This document shows, piece after piece, positions 42,835 to 52,126 of a DNA stretch of 64,000 bases. Each line of letters opens with the position of its first letter. Positions within the stretch are counted from its first letter, which is position 1. The notes under the pieces are model-generated. The model worked only from the letters and a program-made list of their open reading frames with translations, was not told the DNA's origin and did no database searches. Both the position numbers and the translations under genes were made by a program. The DNA is from Candidatus Rifleibacteriota bacterium (lineage in GTDB: Bacteria > Riflebacteria > Ozemobacteria > Ozemobacterales > Ozemobacteraceae). Where the stretch lies: contig JAKQQP010000233.1 of the NCBI GenBank assembly GCA_029564115.1, forward strand, positions 1 through 64,000, read 5' to 3'.

Positions 42835-44661
42835 TCATTTCGATGAAAAGGAGCTTTCCGGGTCAGCAATGACGGCGGCAATACGTTCACCAACTGCGAA
42901 CACCGGCTGCCACAAGCCGGGAGCAACTTTTTCGGCAACCTGTGCTGCCAGTTCGTCATTCTCTGCGAGTTTTGGATTTGCGACGTTTTTTTCAGAAAAA
43001 TCTGGCGGTAAATCTTTTTTTACGGCGATTTGTGGGTTCTGAGCAGTCTCAATTTCGGTCACAACGATGGGCAAAACAGGTTCGACAGCATCGGCGTCTA
43101 CAGACTCAATGCTTACAGGCGCAACGAACTCTCTATTGATAGCTATAATATCAATATCGACCTGTCTGCCTTCTATAAAGTCGATGAGCCAGCTTTTAAC
43201 ATCGACTTCCACAGGGTTTTCCGGCCCCATATTCAAAGGCGTCGCCTGGTCGTAAACCCGCTCAAGCTGGTTGCGCAGACGCTTTTCCTGGGCATAGAGC
43301 TGGCGTTTGGTCTCGCCGTCACTGGCAGTGGCAAGTTCAGCTCCTTTGGCTCCCCAGCGGTATTCAATCGAATGATATGGGTCGAAAGACAGGTCGAACA
43401 GCCGTTTAGAAACGTCGTCGAAACTTAGAACAACGTTTTTACCCGCTGAATTGGCATAAGAAACGCTCAGTTTCGGACTGAGGCTTTCGTATTGCTGCAA
43501 AAGCCGCGCTGCCATTTCCCTGCCTGCAGATGGAGAAAGCCGGCCGGCTTCTATCACGGCGGCTCTGGTTCGATCATAAAACTCGCGAAATGCCACCTTC
43601 AAACGGGCGTCACGGGAAGGTGTTGAATAGTCTTCCCAGACCCCGTCGGTGCCATAGATATTCCAGGGCAGCTTTCCCGGGTGCGGCCTGAGATGCAGCC
43701 CTTTCTCTATTGCAAGATTTACGGCTACGCCTCTATAGCTGATGTCCTCGTGCAGGTCATGCATCATGAAAGCGAAGTCGCGCACCGGGTCATTCTTGCT
43801 ACCGGCGGCAGCAAGGCTGAGCCTGACATAATCGTAGTAATTAAGGCCTGACTGGCCACGACAGACAAAGCTCTTCTGAAACTGATCTTCAGCCGAATAA
43901 TCTGGAATGTTATGATTACGGGTACGTACCGTGCGGCCGCTCTCTGTGTAGCGAAGCGGTCGCCAGCGCTTAAAACCACCGCCATTGGTTTTGGAGCCGC
44001 GGGTAAATTTTGCCCCAAACCATGGTTTAGAGATAGATCTGTCTGGATGCGCATCGATCACTCTGATTCTGCCATCTTCGGTAACTTTTGCCACAACCGC
44101 CACATGCCCGTCAGGGTCATAGTACACAGTGCCAGGAACTATAGATTTAGGGCTGATCTTAACCGGGTAGTGATCAGACTCTTCAGAGTCGGCGGCCATT
44201 CTGAAATAACCTGAGTTCACCAGGGTGACCTGACTGAAAAGTTTCTGTGGCGACGAAAAATAATCCTGATCTTTAAAGGCCGTCGGGCGGTTGCCCCTGC
44301 TGTACCTTTGATCTCCGCCGCGACCTGATATTGCCGAAGTATAGCTGAACGGCAACCTTAATTTATAAGCCACATAAGCCCGCAGCACATACGGCAGATC
44401 GGCGCAATCCGGCGACAGATTGAACTTTTTGTCTTCTTCACCGTAGAGGGGGTTGACTTTCGGGTCTCTGATAAATTTATTGAGATTTGCATACTTTGAA
44501 TCACAGACAGCTTCAACAAACCTGCCATAAGTCGCTTCGTCATCTTCAGACCAGACATTGCGGCTCAACTTCCAGGCAGCAGCCAGACAGTCGGAAGCCA
44601 CAAAAACCAGCATGACTATTAAAAGCATACTGGCCGTTTTCCCGGCAGGCTTAAAATTCAT
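42835..44661 (-). CDS. exported NlpC/P60- or CHAP-like cysteine peptidase-type protein
   Basis: This 608-residue protein has an N-terminal signal sequence (SMLLIVMLVFVASDCLA, possibly a lipobox-like ending). The first 210 residues hold a papain-like active-site pattern: Cys86 in LSPDCADLPYVLRAY, His186 in YYDPDGHVAVVAKV and His205 in VIDAHPD. The order Cys, then Gly-His strand, then a polar third residue, fits NlpC/P60-type hydrolases that cut peptidoglycan peptides. The rest is unrecognised, charged and ends in an acidic, Ala/Val-rich region. GAGG upstream of the ATG at 44661 supports that start over a GTG three codons earlier. Identification as a peptidase is by motif only. Confidence 0.6.
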   Translation of the reverse strand: MNFKPAGKTASMLLIVMLVFVASDCLAAAWKLSRNVWSEDDEATYGRFVEAVCDSKYANLNKFIRDPKVNPLYGEEDKKFNLSPDCADLPYVLRAYVAYKLRLPFSYTSAISGRGGDQRYSRGNRPTAFKDQDYFSSPQKLFSQVTLVNSGYFRMAADSEESDHYPVKISPKSIVPGTVYYDPDGHVAVVAKVTEDGRIRVIDAHPDRSISKPWFGAKFTRGSKTNGGGFKRWRPLRYTESGRTVRTRNHNIPDYSAEDQFQKSFVCRGQSGLNYYDYVRLSLAAAGSKNDPVRDFAFMMHDLHEDISYRGVAVNLAIEKGLHLRPHPGKLPWNIYGTDGVWEDYSTPSRDARLKVAFREFYDRTRAAVIEAGRLSPSAGREMAARLLQQYESLSPKLSVSYANSAGKNVVLSFDDVSKRLFDLSFDPYHSIEYRWGAKGAELATASDGETKRQLYAQEKRLRNQLERVYDQATPLNMGPENPVEVDVKSWLIDFIEGRQVDIDIIAINREFVAPVSIESVDADAVEPVLPIVVTEIETAQNPQIAVKKDLPPDFSEKNVANPKLAENDELAAQVAEKVAPGLWQPVFAVGERIAAVIADPESSFSSK

Positions 44662-44775
44662 AGTTTTCACCTCATTTCGCCCATTCGGCAGAAAGCCGCT
44701 TTTTTTTTACATAAAGCACATGCTTCGGCTCTTATTCCGAAGCTTCAACCATCCAGCCGGGTCGTTTTATCATCA

Positions 44776-45831
44776 ATGCAAGATACTGTGAAAAAAAAAC
44801 GCTGTTCTTCCGATACAGTTGTTATGAACAAGACACATACTCCCAGCCTTGTGGCGATTTTCGCTCTGATGATTCTGCTGTTTCTGCCCGGCTACCAGAA
44901 ACAACTCAAAACAGATCATTACCCGGCCCCACTCGAAAAACCGGCTGTGGCTTTTTATTGCAATTTTGCCGCTTCCGGGCTTTATGACCAGGGGAAAAAC
45001 TCGTCCGAGGCATTGCAGGAAATACTTCTCTGCGTCGATGCCATATGCCGGGATCGCCAGCCTTCTGAAACCGCAGCTGTTTCGGCACAGAAGACAGCCA
45101 GCGCAATAATTTCAGACAGAATCATGAGCGGCGACCTGAAGGTACACGATCTTTTTTTCTATCTCGGCAGTTCTGAAAATTTCGCCCTGATAATGCGTGG
45201 CGAATTTTCGACCGGAAAGATCTCTGAACTAATAGGCAAAGACAGGGTAAGCAAAAATAAAACCGGCCTGATTACCTTTGTGAAGTCGCCCGTTTCTACA
45301 AACAGTCGATTATATCTCGAAGTGCGAGACGACCTGCTGTTTATCTGCCCTGAAAACAATGCCGGCAACCTGCTTGCAAATATCGACAACAAAAAAAACG
45401 TTCTCGGCGAAGAGCTGGCTGCCTTCAACAAAATGGTGAGAAACCGCCCGGCACTGGCCTCAGAAATAAGTTTCACTGCCCTGCAAAAAAATATTGGCTT
45501 TTCATTACTGCCGGCGTGGCTTGAACCGATGCAGCATATGCGCCTCATTGCTGCCGACCGTCTCAGCAAGCTGCAGATGTTCGTGCCCGACAAAGAAGCG
45601 AGAGAAGCACTCAAAAAAACCATGACAGAGCAAAAAAGCGTCATCAAAAATCTTACCGGAGCGCCTGCAGAACTGAATCTTGAAGTCAAAGGCAACAGTA
45701 TTTTTATAGAAGCACCGCCTGAGCTCAACCTCGAAGCCCCGGTCAGCCGAAGAATGGCCGCTTTCGCTCTGCATTTTTTTGCCGGTTCAAACACAGACAG
45801 CAAAGTTCTCAGGGCGGCAAGCAATGACTGA
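44776..45831 (+). CDS. uncharacterised exported or membrane-anchored protein
   Basis: I do not recognise this 351-residue protein. It has one N-terminal hydrophobic segment (SLVAIFALMILLFLPGY) and then a soluble domain of mixed alpha/beta character, for example LFFYLGSSENFALIMRGEFS and LYLEVRDDLLFICPENN. That style recalls bacterial proteins with repeated ferredoxin-like folds. Starts at 44776 or at an ATG 16 codons later are both possible; neither has a clear ribosome-binding site. A run of nine A lies just after the first start. It overlaps the Nudix gene by 8 bp at its end, indicating co-translation. Confidence 0.65.
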   Translation: MQDTVKKKRCSSDTVVMNKTHTPSLVAIFALMILLFLPGYQKQLKTDHYPAPLEKPAVAFYCNFAASGLYDQGKNSSEALQEILLCVDAICRDRQPSETAAVSAQKTASAIISDRIMSGDLKVHDLFFYLGSSENFALIMRGEFSTGKISELIGKDRVSKNKTGLITFVKSPVSTNSRLYLEVRDDLLFICPENNAGNLLANIDNKKNVLGEELAAFNKMVRNRPALASEISFTALQKNIGFSLLPAWLEPMQHMRLIAADRLSKLQMFVPDKEAREALKKTMTEQKSVIKNLTGAPAELNLEVKGNSIFIEAPPELNLEAPVSRRMAAFALHFFAGSNTDSKVLRAASND

Positions 45832-46333
45832 ACCAGGCGGAATAAAAGCAAAACAGTTTGCTATGCCTGAACGGCCCCTGCGCAACTCGGCAAAAGCTCT
45901 GATTATACAGGCAGACAAAGTTTTGTGTACCAGCAATATCGATCTGCTGGGCGAATTCTATCTATTGCCAGGCGGCGGACAAAACCACGGCGAAACTTTA
46001 AAAGATGCGGTAATCAGAGAATGTCATGAAGAGATCGGCGCACGCGTCGAACCTGGCAACCTCTATTTCGTAAGAGAATACATTTCGGCCAATCATGAAC
46101 TGGCAGAATTTGACGACAGCATTCATCAGATAGAATTTATCTTTGCCTGTACCCTGGCCGGTCCGGTAAATTACGAAAAATCATCCGGCGTCGATGCCAT
46201 GCAGACCGGCGTAATCTGGCTGCCTGTAGCCGAACTGCAGAATTATAGATTTTATCCGAGGTCTCTGATCGAGCACATTCAAAAATTCCCGCCGGCCAGC
46301 TTTTCGTCTGTATACCTCGGCGACACTCTCTAG
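45824..46333 (+). CDS. Nudix hydrolase
   Basis: This protein of about 169 residues has the Nudix box GGGQNHGETLKDAVIRECHEEIG, quoted here as its two ends GGGQNHGETLKDA and RECHEEIG, matching Gx5Ex7REUxEExGU. Nudix enzymes hydrolyse nucleoside diphosphates linked to another group. The substrate cannot be told from the box. The ATG at 45824 lies in the last codons of the preceding gene; a longer start at 45779 would overlap it by 53 bp and is less likely. It converges on the efflux operon with 2 bp between stops. Confidence 0.88.
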   Translation: MTEPGGIKAKQFAMPERPLRNSAKALIIQADKVLCTSNIDLLGEFYLLPGGGQNHGETLKDAVIRECHEEIGARVEPGNLYFVREYISANHELAEFDDSIHQIEFIFACTLAGPVNYEKSSGVDAMQTGVIWLPVAELQNYRFYPRSLIEHIQKFPPASFSSVYLGDTL

Positions 46334-46335
46334 AA

Positions 46336-47556
46336 TCACTCGTATCTGAATGCCTCGATCGGATCGAGCTGTGAAGCTTTCCAGGCTGGATAAAGGCCAA
46401 AGAAAATACCCACTGCCCCCGAAAATGCGATAGAAACTAGAATTGAAGCATTTGAAACCACCGGGTTGAATTCAACGAATTTGCCAATGATCTGAGACAG
46501 GCCATAGCCGCCGAAAATACCGAAGACGCCACCAACGCAACTCAAAACGACTGATTCGACCAGAAACTGATAAAGAATATCGCCAGTTCTGGCCCCAATT
46601 GCCATTCTTATGCCGATTTCACGGGTGCGTTCGGTCACCGAAACCAGCATAATATTCATGATGCCGATACCACCGACCAGCAAAGAAACCGAAGCGATGG
46701 CGCCGAGAAGCAGACCAATGATAGTCAGCGTGGTTCCAGCCATTTCGGCAATGTCGTCCTGAGTTCTGATATCAAAATCGTCCTCTTGCCCCTCTCGCAG
46801 CCGATGGCGACGACGCAGCAGCTGTCTGATTTCTTCCTTGGCCGAATCTACGACTTCCTGAGAAGTAGCCGAAAGATGAATCATCTGCACATGGGTGATA
46901 CCCAGCAAACGTCGCTGCACCACCGAGAAGGGCATCAGCATAACGTCGTCCTGGTCACCGCCGCCCATGGCAGTCTCACCACGCTCCTTGAGAACCCCGA
47001 TAATCATTACCGGCATTTTTTTGAATCGAATCGTCTGGCCAATGGGATTCAAATTGCCGAAAAGGTTCTCGACAAGAGTTCTGCCGACCACGCAAACTTT
47101 GTGGCCGCTGCGTATCTCAGTCGGCGTAAAATATCTTCCCTCGATTATTTCGCGCGAAGCAATACTCAAATAATGCTCATTCACGCCCATGACGCTCGTA
47201 GACCAGTTGTTGTTGCCAAAAACGACCTGACCGGAGTTTCTGACAATGGGCGTAACCGCCGCCACCGAAGGGCAATCTCGCGAAATCGCCACGGCGTCTT
47301 CAGCAGTCAGGGTAGTCATCGAACCGCGTGGCCCCTGAAAACCACGTCTGCTGCCACCACCGGGCATCACCATTATCAAATTTGTTCCCATCCTGGAAAT
47401 ATTTTCCTGAACGGAAAAATAAGCACCCTGCCCGACAGCTACCATCGCTACCACAGAAGTAACGCCGATAATAATACCGAGAGCAGTAAGAAAAGAACGC
47501 ATTTTATTACGCCCCAGGCTGATGAAAGCAAGCTTTATTATGCCCCAGAAGCTCAT
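46336..47556 (-). CDS. macB: MacB-type ABC transporter permease
   Basis: This 406-residue protein has TM1 near residues 20-42 (FLTALGIIIGVTSVVAMVAVG), a large periplasmic MacB-PCD domain (about 50-240) and three C-terminal membrane helices with the FtsX-type region (VGGIGIMNIMLVSVTERTRE). It forms the inner-membrane part of a tripartite MacAB-TolC pump for macrolides, peptides or lipids. Here permease and ATPase are separate genes, whereas Escherichia coli MacB is a fusion. It overlaps the ATPase gene by 4 bp. Confidence 0.93.
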   Translation of the reverse strand: MSFWGIIKLAFISLGRNKMRSFLTALGIIIGVTSVVAMVAVGQGAYFSVQENISRMGTNLIMVMPGGGSRRGFQGPRGSMTTLTAEDAVAISRDCPSVAAVTPIVRNSGQVVFGNNNWSTSVMGVNEHYLSIASREIIEGRYFTPTEIRSGHKVCVVGRTLVENLFGNLNPIGQTIRFKKMPVMIIGVLKERGETAMGGGDQDDVMLMPFSVVQRRLLGITHVQMIHLSATSQEVVDSAKEEIRQLLRRRHRLREGQEDDFDIRTQDDIAEMAGTTLTIIGLLLGAIASVSLLVGGIGIMNIMLVSVTERTREIGIRMAIGARTGDILYQFLVESVVLSCVGGVFGIFGGYGLSQIIGKFVEFNPVVSNASILVSIAFSGAVGIFFGLYPAWKASQLDPIEAFRYE

Positions 47557-48344
47557 TCTTTGCCCTCCTCTTCTGTTGCTTCAGCCTCATCGTCATCTGT
47601 GGAACCCGGCCGACGATGCTTCTTGATTTCTTCGCTGGCAACAAGCCTTTTGCCAACCGGGTCATCAGCTATGACCTGGCCATCCTGCAATCTGACGACC
47701 CGCGCTGTGTACATGGCAATATCGGGTTCGTGGGTAATGAGAATTATCGATATGCCGCTGGCATTCAACTGCTGAAAAATACCCATTATCTCGATGCTGG
47801 AGTATGAATCGAGATTTCCGGTCGGTTCATCAGCAAGTATCACCGATGGGCGGTTAACCAGAGCCCGGGCAATGGCAACACGCTGCTGCTGCCCACCCGA
47901 AAGCTGATTCGGGTGATGATGCTCGCGACCTTTCAGCCCAACTGAAGCCAAAGCGGTCATTGCCCGTTCATAGCGTTCTTCTGCCGGCACTCCAGCGTAA
48001 ATCATCGGTAGTTCGACATTTTCGAGAGCACTGGTGCGTGACAAGAGGTTGAAACCTTGAAAAACGAAGCCAATACGGCGATTGCGCACCAGCGCCAGCT
48101 GGTCTTTGCTGAACTGCGACACGTCTTCGCCCTCGATGTAGTAATGCCCCGAAGTCGGGCGATCGAGACAGCCCATGATGTGCATCATCGTAGATTTGCC
48201 AGAGCCTGAAGCCCCCATTATCGATGTAAATTCGCCCTTGTAGAAGCTGAGATTAACTCCACGCAAAGCCTTGACCGAGACCCCGTCCATAAAATAAGTC
48301 TTGGTCAGATGACTGACCTGCAACAGTGGTTTATCGTGGTTCAT
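47553..48344 (-). CDS. MacB-type ABC transporter ATP-binding protein
   Basis: This 263-residue ATPase has Walker [12 protein letters not shown], the [15 protein letters not shown] signature and Walker [13 protein letters not shown], with the D-loop NLDS typical of the LolD/MacB family. It powers the mechanotransmission permease encoded next. The C-terminus carries an acidic extension ([20 protein letters not shown]). It starts 3 bp after the adaptor gene. Confidence 0.95.
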   Translation of the reverse strand: MNHDKPLLQVSHLTKTYFMDGVSVKALRGVNLSFYKGEFTSIMGASGSGKSTMMHIMGCLDRPTSGHYYIEGEDVSQFSKDQLALVRNRRIGFVFQGFNLLSRTSALENVELPMIYAGVPAEERYERAMTALASVGLKGREHHHPNQLSGGQQQRVAIARALVNRPSVILADEPTGNLDSYSSIEIMGIFQQLNASGISIILITHEPDIAMYTARVVRLQDGQVIADDPVGKRLVASEEIKKHRRPGSTDDDEAEATEEEGKE

Positions 48345-48347
48345 CTT

Positions 48348-49736
48348 TTACAGTCTCATTCTAACACCGCTGCCGCGCCGAGAAGCATTGTTGGAAGTAT
48401 TTCCAGCAACTTCGCCGCGGATACCGGTCACAATCTGATCTCCTTCTTGCAGGCTGCTATCGAGCAATTCAAGGTAATCCTGGTTCGAAAAACCGACCCG
48501 CACGGTTTTCATTTCCGGCAGACTTGCGCCAGTCATTACCCAGACCGGGAGAGTGTCAGTGGCAACTCTCCCGTTACGCCGCCCAAAACCTGATTCAGCA
48601 GCCTTTTGCAGATCTTCTGGTGCTTTAAAATACAGGGCTTTTATCGGCAACCGCAAAACATCCTTACGCTCACCGACAACTATTTCGGCATTGGCGGTCA
48701 TGCCCGGTTTAAGCAACAAATCTTCATTTTCGACCTTAACCATGACCGAGTAAGTTACCACATTCGAATTTTCGCTCGGAGAAAGGCGCACCTGATCGAC
48801 AACCCCTTTGAAAGTTCTATCTTTGTAGGCATCTACAGTAAAAGTGACAGGCTGACCGGCTGCAACCACGCCAATATCAGTTTCATCTACAGCCGTGTCG
48901 ATCTGCATTTTCTTCAGATCCTGGGCGATAACGAACAACTTTGGTGCCTGCAGACTGGCCGCCACAGTCTGCCCTTCGTCAACCTCTCTTGAAATAATTA
49001 CCCCGTCTATGGGCGAGTAGATTCTGGTGCGGTCGAGGTTGATCTGAGCGACACTGAGTTGCGCTTCCATCTGCCTTATCCTTGCCTGCGCACCTTTACG
49101 ATCGGCCAGCAGTGCTTCCTGCTGGGCGTCTAGGGCGAGTTCTCTGACTTTTGAAGATTCGCTCTGAGCCTTTACTGAATCGAGAGAAGCCTTCTGAGAA
49201 TCTAACGTGGTCTGCGCCGAATCTCTCTCTGAGGCAGACACGAGCCGACGCTCGAAAAGTTCCTGAATACGACGAAAATTTCGCTGCGCTTCTTCAACAG
49301 CCACTTCTGCTTTGCGAACGTTGGCCACCGAAGACTGAATATCGGCACGGGCGGTCAGTCTCGAAGCTTCGAGGTTTTTCATCTGCGCCTGAATACCCAG
49401 CTCACTGGAAATGGCATTTTCGAGATTGGCCCGGGCCTGCTGCAACTGAGCTTCGAACGAAGAAGCTTCAAGCTCGGCGATTAACTGACCGGCCTTCACC
49501 TGATCGTTAAAGTCGGCATAAAGCTTGAGAATATTGCCACTGACCTGTGAGCCAACCTCGACAGTTGTCAGGGCCGCCAGAGTACCTGAAGAAGAAATGG
49601 TGCTTCTAATGCTGCCTCTTGTTACCTTTTCGGTCGAAAAAGAGCGTGGTTTTGCAGATGCCGGGCCGAAATACCAGAAAAGCCCGCCGCCCACCAGCAC
49701 CAGAAAAATTACCGCCAGAATTATCAGTTTTTTCAT
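48348..49736 (-). CDS. macA: MacA-type periplasmic adaptor protein
   Basis: This 462-residue membrane-fusion protein has an N-terminal membrane anchor (LIILAVIFLVLVGGGLFWYF) and a lipoyl half-motif (TTVEVGSQVSGNILKLYADF). A long coiled-coil hairpin of about 160 residues follows, then the second lipoyl half (YSPIDGVIISREVDEGQTV) and beta-barrel domains. It bridges the permease and the TolC channel. Overlap of 4 bp with the upstream TolC gene shows the four genes form one operon. Confidence 0.93.
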   Translation of the reverse strand: MKKLIILAVIFLVLVGGGLFWYFGPASAKPRSFSTEKVTRGSIRSTISSSGTLAALTTVEVGSQVSGNILKLYADFNDQVKAGQLIAELEASSFEAQLQQARANLENAISSELGIQAQMKNLEASRLTARADIQSSVANVRKAEVAVEEAQRNFRRIQELFERRLVSASERDSAQTTLDSQKASLDSVKAQSESSKVRELALDAQQEALLADRKGAQARIRQMEAQLSVAQINLDRTRIYSPIDGVIISREVDEGQTVAASLQAPKLFVIAQDLKKMQIDTAVDETDIGVVAAGQPVTFTVDAYKDRTFKGVVDQVRLSPSENSNVVTYSVMVKVENEDLLLKPGMTANAEIVVGERKDVLRLPIKALYFKAPEDLQKAAESGFGRRNGRVATDTLPVWVMTGASLPEMKTVRVGFSNQDYLELLDSSLQEGDQIVTGIRGEVAGNTSNNASRRGSGVRMRL

Positions 49737-51076
49737 TTATCAGTTTCTCCAGATTCACGATCGGCCGCATCCATCTCCTGAATACGGCATTCAGCCGGCA
49801 GCCGCCCTAAAACCCTGTCGAGTTCAGCTTGAGCAATAAGACTATCAAAAAAAGCCACAACATGATTGCCACGAGCCCGGGCAAACTCGACGCGGGCGTC
49901 GGTGATTTCAAGCGGAGAGCCAAGACCTGCGTCATAACGCCCCTCAGCAAGATGCATACTTTCGCTTGCCTGCTGCACCAGAACCGTTGTCGCCTGCAGT
50001 CTTTCCAGGGCATCGGTGAGCCGGGTCAAAGAATTTTCAAGCTCGGCACCAACAGACAATTTAATATTCTCAAGACCGGCAACACTGCTTTCGAAACTAC
50101 TGCGGGCCGATTGTATCTGCGCCCGGGTCACGGCACCGTCAAGCACCGGCCATGACATGCTCACTCCCATACCCCACTGGCGATCAAGAGGAGTTGCTGT
50201 GCCCGACCAGCGATAATCAGCCGAGGCAGATAAACTCGGGCTGCGATTCAGTTTTGCCTCACTGACTCTGTAGTCAGCGGCACGCACCTGCTCCTGAGAA
50301 GCTCTTACATCCGGGCGGTTCATCGCTTCATGTAAAAGCCGCTCTTTATCGTCATAAATGTTGAGAGGTGGCTTTGTTTCATCGTAGCTGGCTACGACAA
50401 TGGCCGTATCAAGGCCAATTGCGCGGGAAAGATTGGCCAGCGCCACTTTGAGATTACTTCTGGCACTGATAAGTTCGACCCTGGCATTTGCGACATCAAC
50501 CTGGGCCCTGGTGATATCGAACGGCGCCCGGGTTCCGACTTCTACGAAGCTCTCGACCTTTTCAAGATGGCGCTCATAGCCTTCAAGGGTTTCCTGGCGA
50601 ACCTGCAATAATGCGTTGGCCTGCTGCGCCCTGAAAAAAGACGCCTTAATGTCGGCTGCCAGCTCAGTCAAAGTCGCGGCGAACCGAGAATTCGCAGCAG
50701 AAAGAGAGGCAGCGGCAGCTTTTTTTTGCAACCGGGTCTGCCCTGAGTCATACAGTAGTTTTGAGGCCGAAATCGCCTCTGAAGTGCTGTCGGTAGTCGC
50801 ATCGGCAATACTGCGACCTCTCGCCGCCTCGAGCTTGGAATGACTCCAGCTGGCCCGAAAATCTATGCGCGGGTCAAAGGCAGCCCCAGTCTGCAACAAG
50901 CGAGCTTTTTCAGATTCGACACTGCTTCTCGCAATTTTTAACTGTGGGTGCTGGTCGAGGCCGAATTGCAGACAACGCTCGAGAGTCCAGGTTTCTTCCA
51001 CAGCCGGCCCGCCGCCGGCGGCAACTCTGGCCAATAATAGAAAGCCTGTCAGTATTTTTGTCAGCATTTTTTTCAT
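49733..51076 (-). CDS. tolC: TolC-family outer membrane efflux protein
   Basis: This 447-residue protein has a signal peptide and the two-fold OEP repeat: TLERCLQFGLDQHPQLKIAR at the start, AQVDVANARVELISARSNLK in the first repeat, and YDAGLGSPLEITDARVEFA in the second. It forms the outer-membrane exit duct of the pump whose adaptor and ABC parts follow. It begins the operon; a terminator-flanked barrel gene precedes it. Unlike the TolC homologue at 10958-13423 it has no extra N-terminal binding domain. Confidence 0.93.
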   Translation of the reverse strand: MKKMLTKILTGFLLLARVAAGGGPAVEETWTLERCLQFGLDQHPQLKIARSSVESEKARLLQTGAAFDPRIDFRASWSHSKLEAARGRSIADATTDSTSEAISASKLLYDSGQTRLQKKAAAASLSAANSRFAATLTELAADIKASFFRAQQANALLQVRQETLEGYERHLEKVESFVEVGTRAPFDITRAQVDVANARVELISARSNLKVALANLSRAIGLDTAIVVASYDETKPPLNIYDDKERLLHEAMNRPDVRASQEQVRAADYRVSEAKLNRSPSLSASADYRWSGTATPLDRQWGMGVSMSWPVLDGAVTRAQIQSARSSFESSVAGLENIKLSVGAELENSLTRLTDALERLQATTVLVQQASESMHLAEGRYDAGLGSPLEITDARVEFARARGNHVVAFFDSLIAQAELDRVLGRLPAECRIQEMDAADRESGETDK

Positions 51077-51148
51077 TTGCCACCTCTGGCAATACTATCA
51101 ACCTTTTTTTGGCATGATGCAAGCCCTGAAGACAAAGAAGTTGCACAT

Positions 51149-51184
51149 AAAAAAAACCGGGCGGGTCGCAAAGACCGCCCGGGC
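51149..51184 (-). terminator. rho-independent terminator after the barrel gene
   Basis: On the minus strand CCGGGCGGTC pairs with GACCCGCCCGG (one bulge) and is followed by a run of eight T. It ends the 51204-52040 transcript before the efflux operon. Confidence 0.85.
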
Positions 51185-51203
51185 AGTTAGTAGAAATAAT
51201 TTA

Positions 51204-52040
51204 TCAGAAGCGGGCAAACAAGCCAAGAGTCGGACCGGTATATTTAATTTCTGCCTTGTCGCCTTCGCCTTCGAGATCGTATTTAACACCGCGGTAACCA
51301 AGGTCGACGAACAATTCAGTGTCGGTCGAATGCGGGTTGAGCCTGAGAGCGGCATTTACACTGTAATCATTGTGAAGAGCATCATAGCCACCGGCATTGA
51401 CTTTGATGATTTTAAAATTGCCCTTGAGCCAGAGATTGTCGGCAACCTGAGCGCCGGCATTCAAACCGAGATAAGGCAACGGAAAGGTTTCGCTCCAACC
51501 GGCTTCAAGACGAGTATTGAGAACATTATCGACACCAGAAACGTTGATATCTGATTTGCTGAATTTCACACCAAACTGGCCGTCGAGATAAAAAGCATCA
51601 CGACCGGGCTGTTCAACTTCTTGTGAACGGGTCAGGTTATATGACCAGGCCAGGTCGAACCAGCTGTTTTCGAGGTGCATATTGGCGTTGGCAGCGAAGT
51701 TCTTGTTGTCGAAAGTCACTGTTTTAGAAAGATTGCCGCTGTGATCATGCTTCATGTATGAAAGCTCTAGAGCCGACTTTTCGCTCAACACGTGAGTAAG
51801 TCTGAACCCAAAACGGTTCTCTGTACCGAATGAAACATCGCTGTCGAGATCGATTTCAGTACCGCTGTTCTCGACCCTTACAGTACCGTCAAGGTCTGAT
51901 TTCCAGCCAAGAACTTCAATGCTGGTAACCTTGTTGAAGCTCACTTTTCCGTGGGCTGAGGGCTGGTAGGAGCGATCCCAGGCAGATGCACCCGCAGGAA
52001 GCAGCAACGCTGCCACAAGAGCCAGAGCCAGTTTTTTCAT
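51204..52040 (-). CDS. outer-membrane beta-barrel protein
   Basis: This 278-residue protein has a signal peptide (MKKLALALVAALLLPAGASA) and an alternating-strand barrel with many aromatic girdle residues, ending in LGLFARF with the C-terminal Phe used for barrel insertion. The pattern (NRFGFRLTHVLSEKSALELS, TELFVDLGYRGVKYDL) resembles OmpW/OmpA-barrel-like proteins of eight to twelve strands. The start at 52040 is supported by AAGGGAG upstream and by the signal peptide. Function is not evident; it has its own terminator. Confidence 0.75.
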   Translation of the reverse strand: MKKLALALVAALLLPAGASAWDRSYQPSAHGKVSFNKVTSIEVLGWKSDLDGTVRVENSGTEIDLDSDVSFGTENRFGFRLTHVLSEKSALELSYMKHDHSGNLSKTVTFDNKNFAANANMHLENSWFDLAWSYNLTRSQEVEQPGRDAFYLDGQFGVKFSKSDINVSGVDNVLNTRLEAGWSETFPLPYLGLNAGAQVADNLWLKGNFKIIKVNAGGYDALHNDYSVNAALRLNPHSTDTELFVDLGYRGVKYDLEGEGDKAEIKYTGPTLGLFARF

Positions 52041-52126
52041 GCAAATAACTCCCTTCAATAACAAAAGTTAGAAAAGGAAATTATACAAAACAGATGGCTC
52101 TGTCAAACCATATTTTGCCGCAGCTA

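Noticed and set aside
44685..44710. Terminator-like CGGC-AGAAA-GCCG with a T run upstream of the 44776 gene
   Set aside because: The stem is only four pairs and lies in a divergent intergenic region where no rightward transcript needs ending.
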